NCBI GenBank assembly: GCA_016702415.1
Contig: JADJEA010000008.1
Coordinates: 73,958 to 137,957, forward strand
Source of the DNA: Nostocoides sp.
Lineage (GTDB): Bacteria; Actinomycetota; Actinomycetes; Actinomycetales; Dermatophilaceae
Direction of reading: 5' to 3'
Length of the DNA stretch: 64,000 nt
The position numbers were made by a program, and so were the translations under genes. This document shows positions 36,450-45,336 of this stretch, piece after piece. How positions within the stretch are numbered: the stretch's first letter is position 1; each line of letters opens with the position of its first letter. A model generated the notes under the pieces. It was not told the DNA's origin and ran no database searches. It was given only the letters and a program-made list of their open reading frames with translations.

Positions 36450-37799
36450 ATGCCCGCATTCCGCGATCCCGATCACGACGCGCTCGGCCGCGCCATCCTC
36501 GCGTATGCCGAGCACCGCCTCGCGCTCGATCCCGTCCCCCTCGACGCGCCGCTTACCGAGGCGCAGCTGCGCGAGCGCGTCGGCGAGACGATCACCGAGG
36601 ACGGGATCGGCGGGCTGCCCGCCCTGTCGTTGTTCACCCGCCGGCTGGCGCCGGCCTGCCTCTCCACCGACCACCCGCGCTATCTCTCCTTCATCCCGTG
36701 TGCCCCCTCGGACGCCGCGGCGATGTTCGACCTCGTCGTCGGGGCCTCCTCCATTTATGGCGGGTCCTGGCTGGAGGGCGCCGGTGCGGTGTATGCCGAG
36801 AACCAAGCCCTGCGCTGGATCGCCGACCTCGTGGGCCTGCCCGAGCAGGCCGGCGGAGTGTTCGTCCCGGGTGGCACGGTCGGCAACCTCAGTGCGCTGG
36901 TGGCGGCGCGGCATACGGCCAGGGCGGCCCACCCCGCGACCCGGCCGTTCCGGATCGCGGCCACCGACTTCGCCCACTCCTCGATCGTCTCGGCGGCCTC
37001 GGTCATGGATGCCGAGGTGGTCGGCGTCCACGTCCGGGACGACTTCCGGATGGACCCCGATGCTTTGCGGGCCACGCTGGAGGAGCACGGCCCGGAGACC
37101 TTCTTCGCCGTCGTCGCCACGTGTGGGACGACCAACTTCGGGGTCGTCGACGATCTCGCCTCGGTCGGCGCCGTCGCGCGGGAATACGGCCTGTGGTTCC
37201 ACGTCGACGGGGCGTATGGCGGTGCCGGCCTGGCCGCGCCCTCGGTGCGCCACCTCTATGACGGCATCGAGTTCGCCGACTCCTTTATCGTCGACCCGCA
37301 CAAGTGGCTCTTCGCGCCCTATGACTGTTGTGCCCTTCTCTATCGCGATCCGGCCCTCGCCCGCGCCGCCCACACGCAGAAGGCGGGCTACCTCGACGTC
37401 CTGACCGATGCGCCCGAGTTCAACCCAACGGACTACTCCATCGGCCTGACCCGCCGGGCCCGGGGCCTGCCCTTCTGGTTCTCGCTCGCCACACACGGGA
37501 CGCGGGCCTACACCGAGGCGATCGAGCACACCCTCTCCGTCATCCGGTATGCCGCCGACCAGATCCGCGCGCGCGACTACACCGAGTTGGTCCGCGAGCC
37601 CGACCTCTCGGTCGTCGTCTTCCGGCGTCTCGGCTGGTCCGCGGCGGACTACCACGCATGGTCGGACCGCCTCCTCGCCGATCAGGTCGCCTTCGTCGTG
37701 CCGACGACGTATGCCGGGGAGACCCTCGCCCGGTTCGCCGTGGTCAACCCGGACACCACCACCGACGACATCGACCTGATCCTCGACACCATGCGCTGA
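36450..37799 (+). CDS. Group II pyridoxal-phosphate amino acid decarboxylase
   Basis: This 449-residue enzyme belongs to the glutamate/aromatic/diaminobutyrate decarboxylase family. The PLP-binding lysine lies in 'VDPHKWLFAPYDC', with the cofactor Asp in 'WFHVDGAYGG' and upstream 'FVPGGTVGNLSAL' and 'ATDFAHSSI'. The natural substrate (aromatic amino acid, glutamate, aspartate or diaminobutyrate) cannot be chosen from motifs. It starts at an ATG with a TACACT -10 box, so it is probably expressed independently of the HAD gene upstream. Confidence 0.9.
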   Translation: MPAFRDPDHDALGRAILAYAEHRLALDPVPLDAPLTEAQLRERVGETITEDGIGGLPALSLFTRRLAPACLSTDHPRYLSFIPCAPSDAAAMFDLVVGASSIYGGSWLEGAGAVYAENQALRWIADLVGLPEQAGGVFVPGGTVGNLSALVAARHTARAAHPATRPFRIAATDFAHSSIVSAASVMDAEVVGVHVRDDFRMDPDALRATLEEHGPETFFAVVATCGTTNFGVVDDLASVGAVAREYGLWFHVDGAYGGAGLAAPSVRHLYDGIEFADSFIVDPHKWLFAPYDCCALLYRDPALARAAHTQKAGYLDVLTDAPEFNPTDYSIGLTRRARGLPFWFSLATHGTRAYTEAIEHTLSVIRYAADQIRARDYTELVREPDLSVVVFRRLGWSAADYHAWSDRLLADQVAFVVPTTYAGETLARFAVVNPDTTTDDIDLILDTMR

Positions 37800-37882
37800 C
37801 TGAGGCGCCGACCTCACGCGCCGATCCGTGCCATCGCAGTGCCGTCGCAGTGCCGTCGGCGACACGCCCCCGCAACCTGAAC

Positions 37883-37894
37883 GACACGCGTGTC
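37883..37894. promoter_or_regulatory. Perfect palindrome GACACGCGTGTC upstream of DUF3263 gene
   Basis: The 12-bp palindrome ends nine bases before a TATGCT -10 box at 37904-37909, which is seven bases before the ATG at 37917. It lies at the -35 position, so it could be an operator or activator site. Confidence 0.45.
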
Positions 37895-37916
37895 ATTCGC
37901 TTCTATGCTGGCGGCG

Positions 37917-38213
37917 ATGAGCACCGCACCCACGCGCACCGCGCCCGCCCTGCCCACCGGGGGCGAGCTGTCCGATCGCGACCGAGAGATCCTGGCCTTC
38001 GAGCGCCAGTGGTGGAAGTACGCCGGCTCGAAGGAAGCCGCGGTCCGGGAGTTGTTCGACATGAGCGCGACCCGCTACTACCAGGTGCTCAACGGGCTCA
38101 TCGACAACCCGGCTGCCTTGGCCCACGACCCGATGCTGGTCAAGCGCCTGCGCCGCCTGCGGGCCAGTCGCCAGCGCACCCGTTCGGCCCGCCGCCTCGG
38201 GATCGAGCCCTAG
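37917..38213 (+). CDS. DUF3263 domain protein (small helix-turn-helix-like)
   Basis: This 98-residue protein has the DUF3263 core 'LSDRDREILAFERQWWKYAGSKEAAVRELF...SATRYYQVLNGLIDNP', residues about 27-75, and a basic C-terminus. The family is restricted mainly to actinobacteria and looks like a small DNA-binding protein, but its function is not known. The ATG 37917 is preferred to 37890 because of the TATGCT box seven bases upstream and the start of conservation. The promoter palindrome could be autoregulatory. Confidence 0.85.
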   Translation: MSTAPTRTAPALPTGGELSDRDREILAFERQWWKYAGSKEAAVRELFDMSATRYYQVLNGLIDNPAALAHDPMLVKRLRRLRASRQRTRSARRLGIEP

Positions 38214-38251
38214 CGGAGCGCGCCGCGATCGCCCACGATCGCCATTAGACA

Positions 38252-38293
38252 CAGGGACGCCCGTCCGTGAGGGAAGCCGGATGGGCGTCCCTG
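38252..38293 (+). terminator. Hairpin terminator after DUF3263 gene
   Basis: CAGGGACGCCC at 38252-38262 pairs with GGGCGTCCCTG at 38283-38293, extended inward by three more pairs past one mismatch, leaving a loop of about 12 bases. It follows the stop codon by 39 bases. Confidence 0.6.
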
Positions 38294-38475
38294 ATGTCTG
38301 GGGCGTGGGGGGGGCGTGCGGATGGCGGGGGTCGTGCTGAGGGCCGGGGCTACCCAGGACCGGGGCGTCCGTGATGTCCGGCGCCCACCCGGCAGGTGAA
38401 CACTCGTCCAACGGGCGGGGAAATGGTTGCGAGAGTGGCGATCCGGGCCTGAGCGACGGTCCGAGACTGGTGGAC

Positions 38476-38955
38476 GTGACCACCGCAACGATCACCCTCG
38501 CGCTGGTGCCGGGGGGGGGGGGGGGCGTTCGCTTCCCGGCGCGGCCCCCCCCCCCGGCCACGCCGGCCCCCCCCCCCCGCCGGGGCCCCCCCCCGGGGGC
38601 CCCCGGGCCCCCCCCGCCGTGCCCCCCCCCGCCGCGCTCCCCCCCCCCGCCCCCGCCCCCTCCGCGCCCGCCCCGCCCCGCCCGGGCGGGGGGGGGGGCC
38701 CGGGCGCCCGGGCCCCCCCCGGCGGGTCTGCCCGCGCTCTTCGCGGTCGGCATACGGTCGCTCGCGTATGGGACCGGAGGAGACGCCGAGCTAAGCCACG
38801 AAAGCGGCCATCCGCTGGGTAAAGTCGTGGCCGGCCTCGTCTTCCTCCTCGTCGTCGTGGCGGTCGGGCTCGGCATCCTGACCATCGTCGCGGCGGGTTT
38901 CGGCAAGGCCGTCAGTTACGAGCACATCTATCCGGTGCTCGTCCCCAAGCACTGA
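38476..38955 (+). pseudogene. Small membrane protein, second copy, interrupted by poly-G/C tract
   Basis: The C-terminal half reads 'HESGHPLGKVVAGLVFLLVVVAVGLGILTIVAAGFGKAVSYEHIYPVLVPKH' in pieces that match the minus-strand gene at 40269-40580 ('GKALAAVLMLIIAGAIALGITMIAASGMGKAVSFDHIIP'). A plausible GTG start at 38476 ('VTTATITLAL') is followed by 38511-38721, an almost pure G/C run, where the first membrane helix should be. The distance is about 60 codons too long compared with the paralogue. Either the gene is broken or the sequence is wrong here. It precedes a DUF3349 gene by 18 bases, as its paralogue does. Confidence 0.7.
38511..38721. repeat. Long poly-G/poly-C low-complexity tract
   Basis: About 210 bases are built almost entirely of G and C runs, beginning with 15 consecutive G at 38511-38525 and ending with a C run at 38713-38720. 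No codon structure or repeat unit is evident. It replaces expected coding sequence and is the most extreme low-complexity stretch in the window. Confidence 0.85.
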
Positions 38956-38973
38956 CGAAGGGACCCGGTCCGT

Positions 38974-39624
38974 ATGCCGCTCGCCGCCACCCGAGCCCTG
39001 GTCGCCCGGGTCGTCGGCTGGCTGCGCGCGGCATACCCCGCCGGTATCCCCCCTGAGGACCTCCCACCCGTGGCGGCGGTGCTGGCGCGGACCCTGTCGG
39101 AGGGAGAGGCCGAGCTCCTTGCGGAGGAACTCCTGCGCAGTCGGCTCGCGCCCTCCGACGCCGACCTCGCCACCCAGCTGCGCCGCCGCGCCGGGGGGTA
39201 TGCCGATCCCTCCGGCCTCGCCCGCGTCTCCGGCCGTCTCGCCCAGGCCGGCTGGCCGCTGGCCGTCCCCGCGCAGGTCGCCGAGTCGCTGGAACCGGAA
39301 ACGGGCCGGATTCAACGGATCGTCGACTGGCTGCGCGAGGGATTCCCGACCGGCGTCCCGCCCAAGGACGTCATCCCGCTGGTCGCATTGCTGCGCCGTC
39401 GCTTGACCGACCGCGAGGTCAAATTGGTCGCCAAGTCGCTGCGCCAGGCCGTGATCTCGCCGGCCAGCCCGGTCGACATCGGCACCGAGATCACCCGGGT
39501 CACGCACGACCTGCCGTCCGCCGAGGACGTCCGGCGCGTCCACGATCGCCTCGCGAAGAAGGGCTGGCCGCTGGACTTCCCGGACCGTGAGCAGCCCGGA
39601 CATGCGCAGCGCCCCGGTCAGTGA
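38974..39624 (+). CDS. Tandem DUF3349 protein (copy on plus strand)
   Basis: This 216-residue protein contains two DUF3349-like domains. Each begins with an amphipathic 'VVGWLRAAYPAGIPPEDLPPVAAVLARTL' or 'IVDWLREGFPTGVPPKDVIPLVALLRRRL' helix pair and ends with 'RVHDRLAKKGWPLDFP'-type sequence. DUF3349 is a helical fold of unknown function, known to me from M. tuberculosis Rv0543c. The ATG at 38974 is within a GTATGCC word. It forms a pair with the membrane-protein remnant upstream and converges on a second DUF3349 gene. Confidence 0.85.
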   Translation: MPLAATRALVARVVGWLRAAYPAGIPPEDLPPVAAVLARTLSEGEAELLAEELLRSRLAPSDADLATQLRRRAGGYADPSGLARVSGRLAQAGWPLAVPAQVAESLEPETGRIQRIVDWLREGFPTGVPPKDVIPLVALLRRRLTDREVKLVAKSLRQAVISPASPVDIGTEITRVTHDLPSAEDVRRVHDRLAKKGWPLDFPDREQPGHAQRPGQ

Positions 39625-39641
39625 CCGGGGCGCTGCGCATG
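39601..39641. terminator. Perfect 20-bp-arm hairpin between two convergent DUF3349 genes
   Basis: The arm CATGCGCAGCGCCCCGGTCA at 39601-39620 is perfectly complementary to 39622-39641, around a single central base. The stop of the plus-strand gene is inside it and the minus-strand stop is only a few bases farther. It is a strong bidirectional terminator or cruciform. Confidence 0.8.
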
Positions 39642-39644
39642 GTG

Positions 39645-40256
39645 TTATCCGAGGTCGGGGTCGGGGTCGGGGAACTCGACCGGCCAGCCCTTCTTGGCGA
39701 GCTGGTCACGAACCCGCCGCATATCGGACTCCGGCGCCTGTCCGTGGGTGTAGTCGCTGATCGCCGCGGCGATGTCGTCGGGCCCGGCCGGGCTGACCTC
39801 GGCCTCGCGCAATGCGCGGGCGATGTGCTTGACCTCCGACCGCGTCAGCCGCCGCTCCAGGAGCGCGAGCAGCGGGACATAGTCCGTCTCCGGAACCCCA
39901 CCCGGGTAGCCTTCGCGCAACCAGGTGACGATCCGGCTGAGCGTGCCGGTGTCCGCGGGCTCCTCGCGCGGTTCGGGCCAGCTGGCAGGGGCGGTTTCGC
40001 TGTCGTCGGCCAGCGGCCAACCGCCCATGACGAGCTTCGCCGAGACCTTACGCACGGCCTGGTCGTCGGGCAGCAGCACCCGCGCGGCCTCCTGGGAGAG
40101 GACGCCCTCCCCCTGCATGGTCATCAGCAGGGCGCGGGCCCGCTTGGTGCCCAGGCGGGTCTGGAGGACGGCATACAACGCCGCGGCTTCGTCGTCGGGA
40201 ACCGTGCCCGCGAACCCCTCGCGGACCCACTCGAGGACGGATCCGTTGTCGGTCAT
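39645..40256 (-). CDS. Tandem DUF3349 protein (Pit-linked copy)
   Basis: This 203-residue protein again has two DUF3349 domains: 'LEWVREGFAGTVPDDEAAALYAVLQTRL' opens the first and 'IVTWLREGYPGGVPETDYVPLLALLERRL' opens the second, which ends in 'RVRDQLAKKGWPVEFPDPDPD'. It lies 12 bases after a small membrane-protein gene that follows the Pit transporter gene. This is the order I remember for Rv0545c-Rv0544c-Rv0543c in M. tuberculosis, so a role linked to phosphate transport is inferred. Its own function is unknown. Confidence 0.85.
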   Translation of the reverse strand: MTDNGSVLEWVREGFAGTVPDDEAAALYAVLQTRLGTKRARALLMTMQGEGVLSQEAARVLLPDDQAVRKVSAKLVMGGWPLADDSETAPASWPEPREEPADTGTLSRIVTWLREGYPGGVPETDYVPLLALLERRLTRSEVKHIARALREAEVSPAGPDDIAAAISDYTHGQAPESDMRRVRDQLAKKGWPVEFPDPDPDLG

Positions 40257-40268
40257 GGTGGCGGGCCC

Positions 40269-40580
40269 TTACTTCTTCTTCTCGACGATGGTCGGGATGA
40301 TGTGGTCGAAGCTGACGGCCTTGCCCATGCCGGACGCGGCGATCATCGTGATGCCGAGCGCAATGGCGCCGGCGATGATGAGCATGAGCACGGCCGCGAG
40401 GGCCTTGCCCATGGGGGTGTATGTCGTGTGCGTCCGCCCGTCGGTGTCGACGGCCTGGGTGGCGCCGAGGGTGAGTAGACGCATGGCGAGGGCGTAGATC
40501 ACCGGCAGGCCCGCGCCGAACGCGAGTCCGGCCATGAGGACCTTGGAGCCACCCTGGAATGCGAGTTCGAGGCTGCGCAT
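40269..40580 (-). CDS. Small two- to three-helix membrane protein linked to Pit
   Basis: This 103-residue protein has hydrophobic helices at about residues 14-38 ('KVLMAGLAFGAGLPVIYALAM') and 58-82 ('ALAAVLMLIIAGAIALGITMIAA'). It ends in 'SFDHIIPTIVEKKK'. The ATG has AAGGA upstream and the gene starts 22 bases after the pit stop. A diverged second copy lies at 38476-38955. The conserved location suggests an accessory subunit of phosphate transport, but nothing biochemical can be read. Confidence 0.8.
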   Translation of the reverse strand: MRSLELAFQGGSKVLMAGLAFGAGLPVIYALAMRLLTLGATQAVDTDGRTHTTYTPMGKALAAVLMLIIAGAIALGITMIAASGMGKAVSFDHIIPTIVEKKK

Positions 40581-40602
40581 GATGTGTCGTTCCTTCGCGT
40601 GA

Positions 40603-41841
40603 TCAGTGGCCGCGGGTGGCGGTCTCGGCGGGGGCGTGCTGGTCGAGGACGTCCTGGGGACGGTCCCATTCCTCGTTGACGTTGTGCGCACCGACCGGCT
40701 GGTTCCGCGAGCGCATGAAGATGTAGCCCGCCACTGCGCACAGCAGGGCGAAGACGACGATCGGTCCGGCGGTGTAGCCGAGCGCGTGCCCGAGGTAGTA
40801 CATCCCGGCCGCGACCAGAGCGGCCAGCGGGAAGGTCGTGGCCCAGGCGATGACCATGCGGCCCGCGGTGTTCCAGCGGACGTGCGTCCCGCGGCCCAGC
40901 CCGCCACCAAGGACGGAGCCGGTGGCGACGTGGGTCGTCGACAGGGCGAAGCCCAGGTGGCTCGCGGCGAGGATGACCGCGGCCGAGGACCCGTCGGAGG
41001 CCATGCCCTGGCGGGGGGTGATGTCGACCAGCCCTCGGCCCAGGGTTCGGATGATGCGCCATCCGCCGAGATAGGTGCCCAAGGCGATGGCCGAGGCGGC
41101 CGTGACCTTGACCCAGACGGGAACCGAGCCGGACGTGGCATCCCAATGTCCAGCCGCGATGAGGGCCAGGGTCATCACACCCATCGTCTTCTGGGCGTCG
41201 TTGGTGCCGTGCGCCAGGGAGACCAGGGACGCCGACCCGATCTGACCCCACCGGAAGTAGCGCTCGCTGAGCTTGGTCATGATCCCGTTGGTGAGCTTGT
41301 GCACCAGCCAGCACCCGGTGAAGGCGATGATCATGGCGATGATCGGGGAGATGAAGCTCGGGATGAGCACCTTGCCGACGACCCCGTCGAGCTTCGTGCC
41401 GTCACCGGTCCACTTCACGCCGCTGAGGCCGAAGCCGGCGGCGGCAGCGCCGGTGAGCCCGCCGAGCAGGGCGTGCGAGGAACTCGAGGGCAGGCCCAGT
41501 AGCCAGGTGAAGAGGTTCCAGATGATCCCGCCGATGAGGCCGCACAGGACCACGAGGAGGAGCTTGTCGCCATTGTCTGCGCCAAGGATCGCCGGAAGGG
41601 GTTTGCCGCTCTTGTCCTGGATCTTCACGACCGCATTGGAGACAGTGAGCGCGACCTCCACGGAGAGGAAGGCACCGACCAGGTTGAGGATGGCGGAGAG
41701 CGCGACTGCAGCCTTGGGCTTCAGTGCGCCGGTCGAGATCGACGCGGCCATGGCGTTGGCCGTGTCATGGAATCCGTTGGTGAAATCGAAGGCAAGTGCT
41801 GTCCCGATGACGAGCACGAGAATAACGTTCGCTGCGTCCAC
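40603..41841 (-). CDS. pit: PiT-family inorganic phosphate transporter
   Basis: This 412-residue integral membrane protein imports inorganic phosphate. It carries the duplicated PiT signatures 'FDFTNGFHDTANAMAASISTGAL' (in pieces, residues 18-40) and 'SLAHGTNDAQKTMGVM' near residue 215, together with about ten hydrophobic segments. A PHO-box-like pair of GTTCACC repeats lies 50-70 bases upstream, predicting PhoP control. Downstream genes are the small membrane protein and DUF3349 protein in a likely operon. Confidence 0.95.
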   Translation of the reverse strand: MDAANVILVLVIGTALAFDFTNGFHDTANAMAASISTGALKPKAAVALSAILNLVGAFLSVEVALTVSNAVVKIQDKSGKPLPAILGADNGDKLLLVVLCGLIGGIIWNLFTWLLGLPSSSSHALLGGLTGAAAAGFGLSGVKWTGDGTKLDGVVGKVLIPSFISPIIAMIIAFTGCWLVHKLTNGIMTKLSERYFRWGQIGSASLVSLAHGTNDAQKTMGVMTLALIAAGHWDATSGSVPVWVKVTAASAIALGTYLGGWRIIRTLGRGLVDITPRQGMASDGSSAAVILAASHLGFALSTTHVATGSVLGGGLGRGTHVRWNTAGRMVIAWATTFPLAALVAAGMYYLGHALGYTAGPIVVFALLCAVAGYIFMRSRNQPVGAHNVNEEWDRPQDVLDQHAPAETATRGH

Positions 41842-41891
41842 GAGGCACAGTGTGCCGAGGACACCGGAGCTTCACCAGAGGGGAAGCCATT

Positions 41892-41909
41892 GTTCACCCT
41901 CTGTTCACC
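41892..41909. promoter_or_regulatory. PHO-box-like direct repeats upstream of pit
   Basis: Two copies of GTTCACC at 41892-41898 and 41903-41909 have an 11-bp period, the layout of actinobacterial PhoP boxes as I remember them from Streptomyces. They lie between the divergent pit and P1 peptidase genes. Confidence 0.6.
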
Positions 41910-41960
41910 TTGTTTGTCGCGGAAGTCACAAGAGAAGACCCGATACCCAGGAGTAACACC

Positions 41961-43208
41961 GTGTTTCGCCCACTCGCGACGCCAGGCCAGGCCGGCGCAC
42001 TGACCGATATCGAGGGCATCCGGGTCGGTCACGCGACCCTCGAGGGGGCCGGGCGACTGACCGGGACGACCGTGGTCGTCATGCCCGCCGGGGGTGCCGT
42101 CGCCGGGGTCGACGTCCGCGGCGCCGCGCCCGGAACCCGCGAGACCGACCTGCTCGATCCCGGGTGCCTGGTCGACCGGGTGCACGCGATCGTCCTCAGT
42201 GGCGGGAGCGCGTTCGGTCTCGCCACCGCGGAGGGCGTCATGGACGGTCTGTATGCCGCCGGCCACGGCTGGCCCATGGGCGCCCCCGGGGAGGTGGTCC
42301 CCATCGTCCCCGCCGCGGTGATCTTCGATCTGGGCCGCGGGGGCGACTTCCGCGGGCACCCCACAGCGGCGGAAGGTGCCGCCGCGCTGGCCGCCGCCGG
42401 GGCGCACACTCCCGCGGGATCGGCGGGATCGGCGGGGCTGGGCGCGGGATCGGCGGGATCGGCGGGGCTGGGCGCGGGGTCGGCGGGGACGGCGGGGGAG
42501 GAACAGTTGAGCGAGGCGCCGGAGAGCGAGGCACCGGACAGGGAGGAAACCCTGACTGAGGGCCGGGTCGGCGCCGGAACCGGTGCCCGGGCCGGCTCCC
42601 TGGCCGGTGGCCTCGGGTCGGCGAGCACGATCCTGCCGGACGGCTCGCGGGTCGCGGCCCTCGTCGTCGTCAACGCGATCGGGTCCCCGGTCGACCCACG
42701 CACCGGCGAACTCCTGGCCGCCCATCACTGTCTGCCCGGCGACCTGCCCGCCCTGGTGACCCCCGACCCGGGCGAGGTGGCAGCGTATGCCGCGATGCGG
42801 CATACGGAGGCCGCTGCGGCGGGACTGCTTCCCGGCGGGGCGACGACGATCGGGGTCATCGCCACCGATGCGACGTTGACCAAGGCCGGGTGCCGGCGCC
42901 TCGCCGGCGCCGGACACGACGGCCTCGCCCGGGCGCTCGCGCCGGTCCACACGATGCTCGACGGGGACACGCTCTTCGCCGTGGCGACCGGGGCGCGGCC
43001 GGAACCCTGTCTCGCCGGCCTACTCGCCCTGCACGAGGCCGCAGCCGCGTGCGTGACCCGGGCCGTTGCCCGCGCGGTGCTCGCGGCGACGTCGGTGACG
43101 ATGTGGCCGGGCACAGAGCGCGAGCAGCGGGTCCTCAGCTATCTCGACGCGTTCCCCTCGGCCCGTGACGGCTCGGCGCCCTCGTCCCCCACGTCGCCGA
43201 CCTGCTGA
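41961..43208 (+). CDS. P1 family (S58, DmpA-like) N-terminal-nucleophile peptidase
   Basis: This 415-residue protein belongs to the self-processing P1/DmpA family (aminopeptidase or beta-peptidyl aminopeptidase type). Landmarks are 'ALTDIEGIRVGHAT', 'GCLVDRVHAIVLSGGSAFGLATAEGVM', and the likely autocleavage/nucleophile segment 'GGATTIGVIATDATLTKA', where the family usually has N-T-T. A disordered insert (about residues 150-205) contains tandem 'AGSAGSAGLG' repeats. GTG 41961 is chosen because AGGAG lies seven bases upstream. It is divergent from pit. The substrate is unknown. Confidence 0.88.
   Translation: MFRPLATPGQAGALTDIEGIRVGHATLEGAGRLTGTTVVVMPAGGAVAGVDVRGAAPGTRETDLLDPGCLVDRVHAIVLSGGSAFGLATAEGVMDGLYAAGHGWPMGAPGEVVPIVPAAVIFDLGRGGDFRGHPTAAEGAAALAAAGAHTPAGSAGSAGLGAGSAGSAGLGAGSAGTAGEEQLSEAPESEAPDREETLTEGRVGAGTGARAGSLAGGLGSASTILPDGSRVAALVVVNAIGSPVDPRTGELLAAHHCLPGDLPALVTPDPGEVAAYAAMRHTEAAAAGLLPGGATTIGVIATDATLTKAGCRRLAGAGHDGLARALAPVHTMLDGDTLFAVATGARPEPCLAGLLALHEAAAACVTRAVARAVLAATSVTMWPGTEREQRVLSYLDAFPSARDGSAPSSPTSPTC
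42414..42496 (+). repeat. 30-bp tandem repeat inside P1 peptidase gene
   Basis: A 30-base unit starting GCGGGATCGGCGGGATCGGC is repeated about 2.7 times in frame, encoding AGSAGSAGLG copies in a poorly conserved loop. Repeat number is likely variable between strains. Confidence 0.8.
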
Positions 43209-43225
43209 CCCGGGGCGCCGACGCG

Positions 43226-43252
43226 TTTGCACTCTCGACCCGAGAGTGCCAA
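43226..43252. promoter_or_regulatory. CIRCE element 1 upstream of groEL
   Basis: TTTGCACTC and GAGTGCCAA flank exactly nine bases, matching the CIRCE consensus TTAGCACTC-N9-GAGTGCTAA bound by HrcA, with two mismatches. Confidence 0.88.
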
Positions 43253-43260
43253 TAATGGCG

Positions 43261-43287
43261 TTAGCACTCTCCCTGTGAGAGTGATAA
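43261..43287. promoter_or_regulatory. CIRCE element 2 upstream of groEL
   Basis: TTAGCACTC-N9-GAGTGATAA matches the HrcA operator at all but one position. It is eight bases downstream of the first element, giving a tandem operator. Confidence 0.9.
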
Positions 43288-43405
43288 TCCCGACCTCCTG
43301 GGTGAGGTCCGGTATGCCGTGGTGACGTGAGCCGCGCAGTCCGGACCGTCCGTCGCGGGCACCGACGAGGTCATCCGACAGCAATCGTGTGGAGGAACCA
43401 CCCGA

Positions 43406-45034
<1,629 letters not shown>

Positions 45035-45053
45035 GCCCTACTGCCTCGTCCAC

Positions 45054-45089
45054 GAAGGGCGGTCTCCCCAATCGGGGCGGCCGCCCTTC
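45054..45089 (+). terminator. groEL terminator hairpin
   Basis: GAAGGGCGG at 45054-45062 pairs with CCGCCCTTC at 45081-45089, with an inner TCCCCAATCGGGG-type stem, followed by GGCTTTCC. It is 20 bases after the groEL stop. Confidence 0.85.
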
Positions 45090-45099
45090 GGCTTTCCCC

Positions 45100-45336
45100 A
45101 GCTTGAGCGCGTGTCCCCGAGCATTTGACGCGTGTGCCCCCAACTTGAGCACGCCCTGGCAACTTGAGCACGCGCCCCAACGTGGGCGAGTCAGCAACTT
45201 GAGCACGCTCCCCAACTTGAGCACGTCATGTCGACTTGAGCACGCGAGATCTCGCGTGCTCAAGTCGACATTGCGTGCTCAAGTTGGAGGGCCGGCGGGT
45301 TATGGCGTGCTCAGGGCGTTATGGCGTGCTCAAGTC
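45100..45336. repeat. Array of CTTGAGCACG repeats in both orientations
   Basis: The 416-base gap between groEL and the NUDIX gene has no gene but holds an array. Forward copies of (A/G)ACTTGAGCACG start at 45142, 45161, 45196, 45214 and 45233, with a degenerate copy at 45100. Inverted copies CGTGCTCAAGT(T/C) start at 45255, 45274 and 45325, with a truncated one at 45306. Neighbouring copies in the same orientation are mostly 18-19 bp apart, with two larger steps of 35 and 32 bp. The switch in orientation is at a perfect palindrome. No protein-coding explanation is apparent. Confidence 0.85.
45228..45271. repeat. Perfect 44-bp palindrome at the centre of the array
   Basis: The half ATGTCGACTTGAGCACGCGA (from 45228) is followed by GATCTCGC and continues as the exact reverse complement to 45271, with no spacer. 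It contains one forward and one inverted array unit and two GTCGAC sites. It could extrude as a cruciform or bind a symmetric protein. Confidence 0.85.

Noticed and set aside
45100..45336. CRISPR array interpretation of the CTTGAGCACG repeats
   Set aside because: Units are only 12 bases, spacers are 6-23 bases, orientation flips in the middle, and no cas genes are present.
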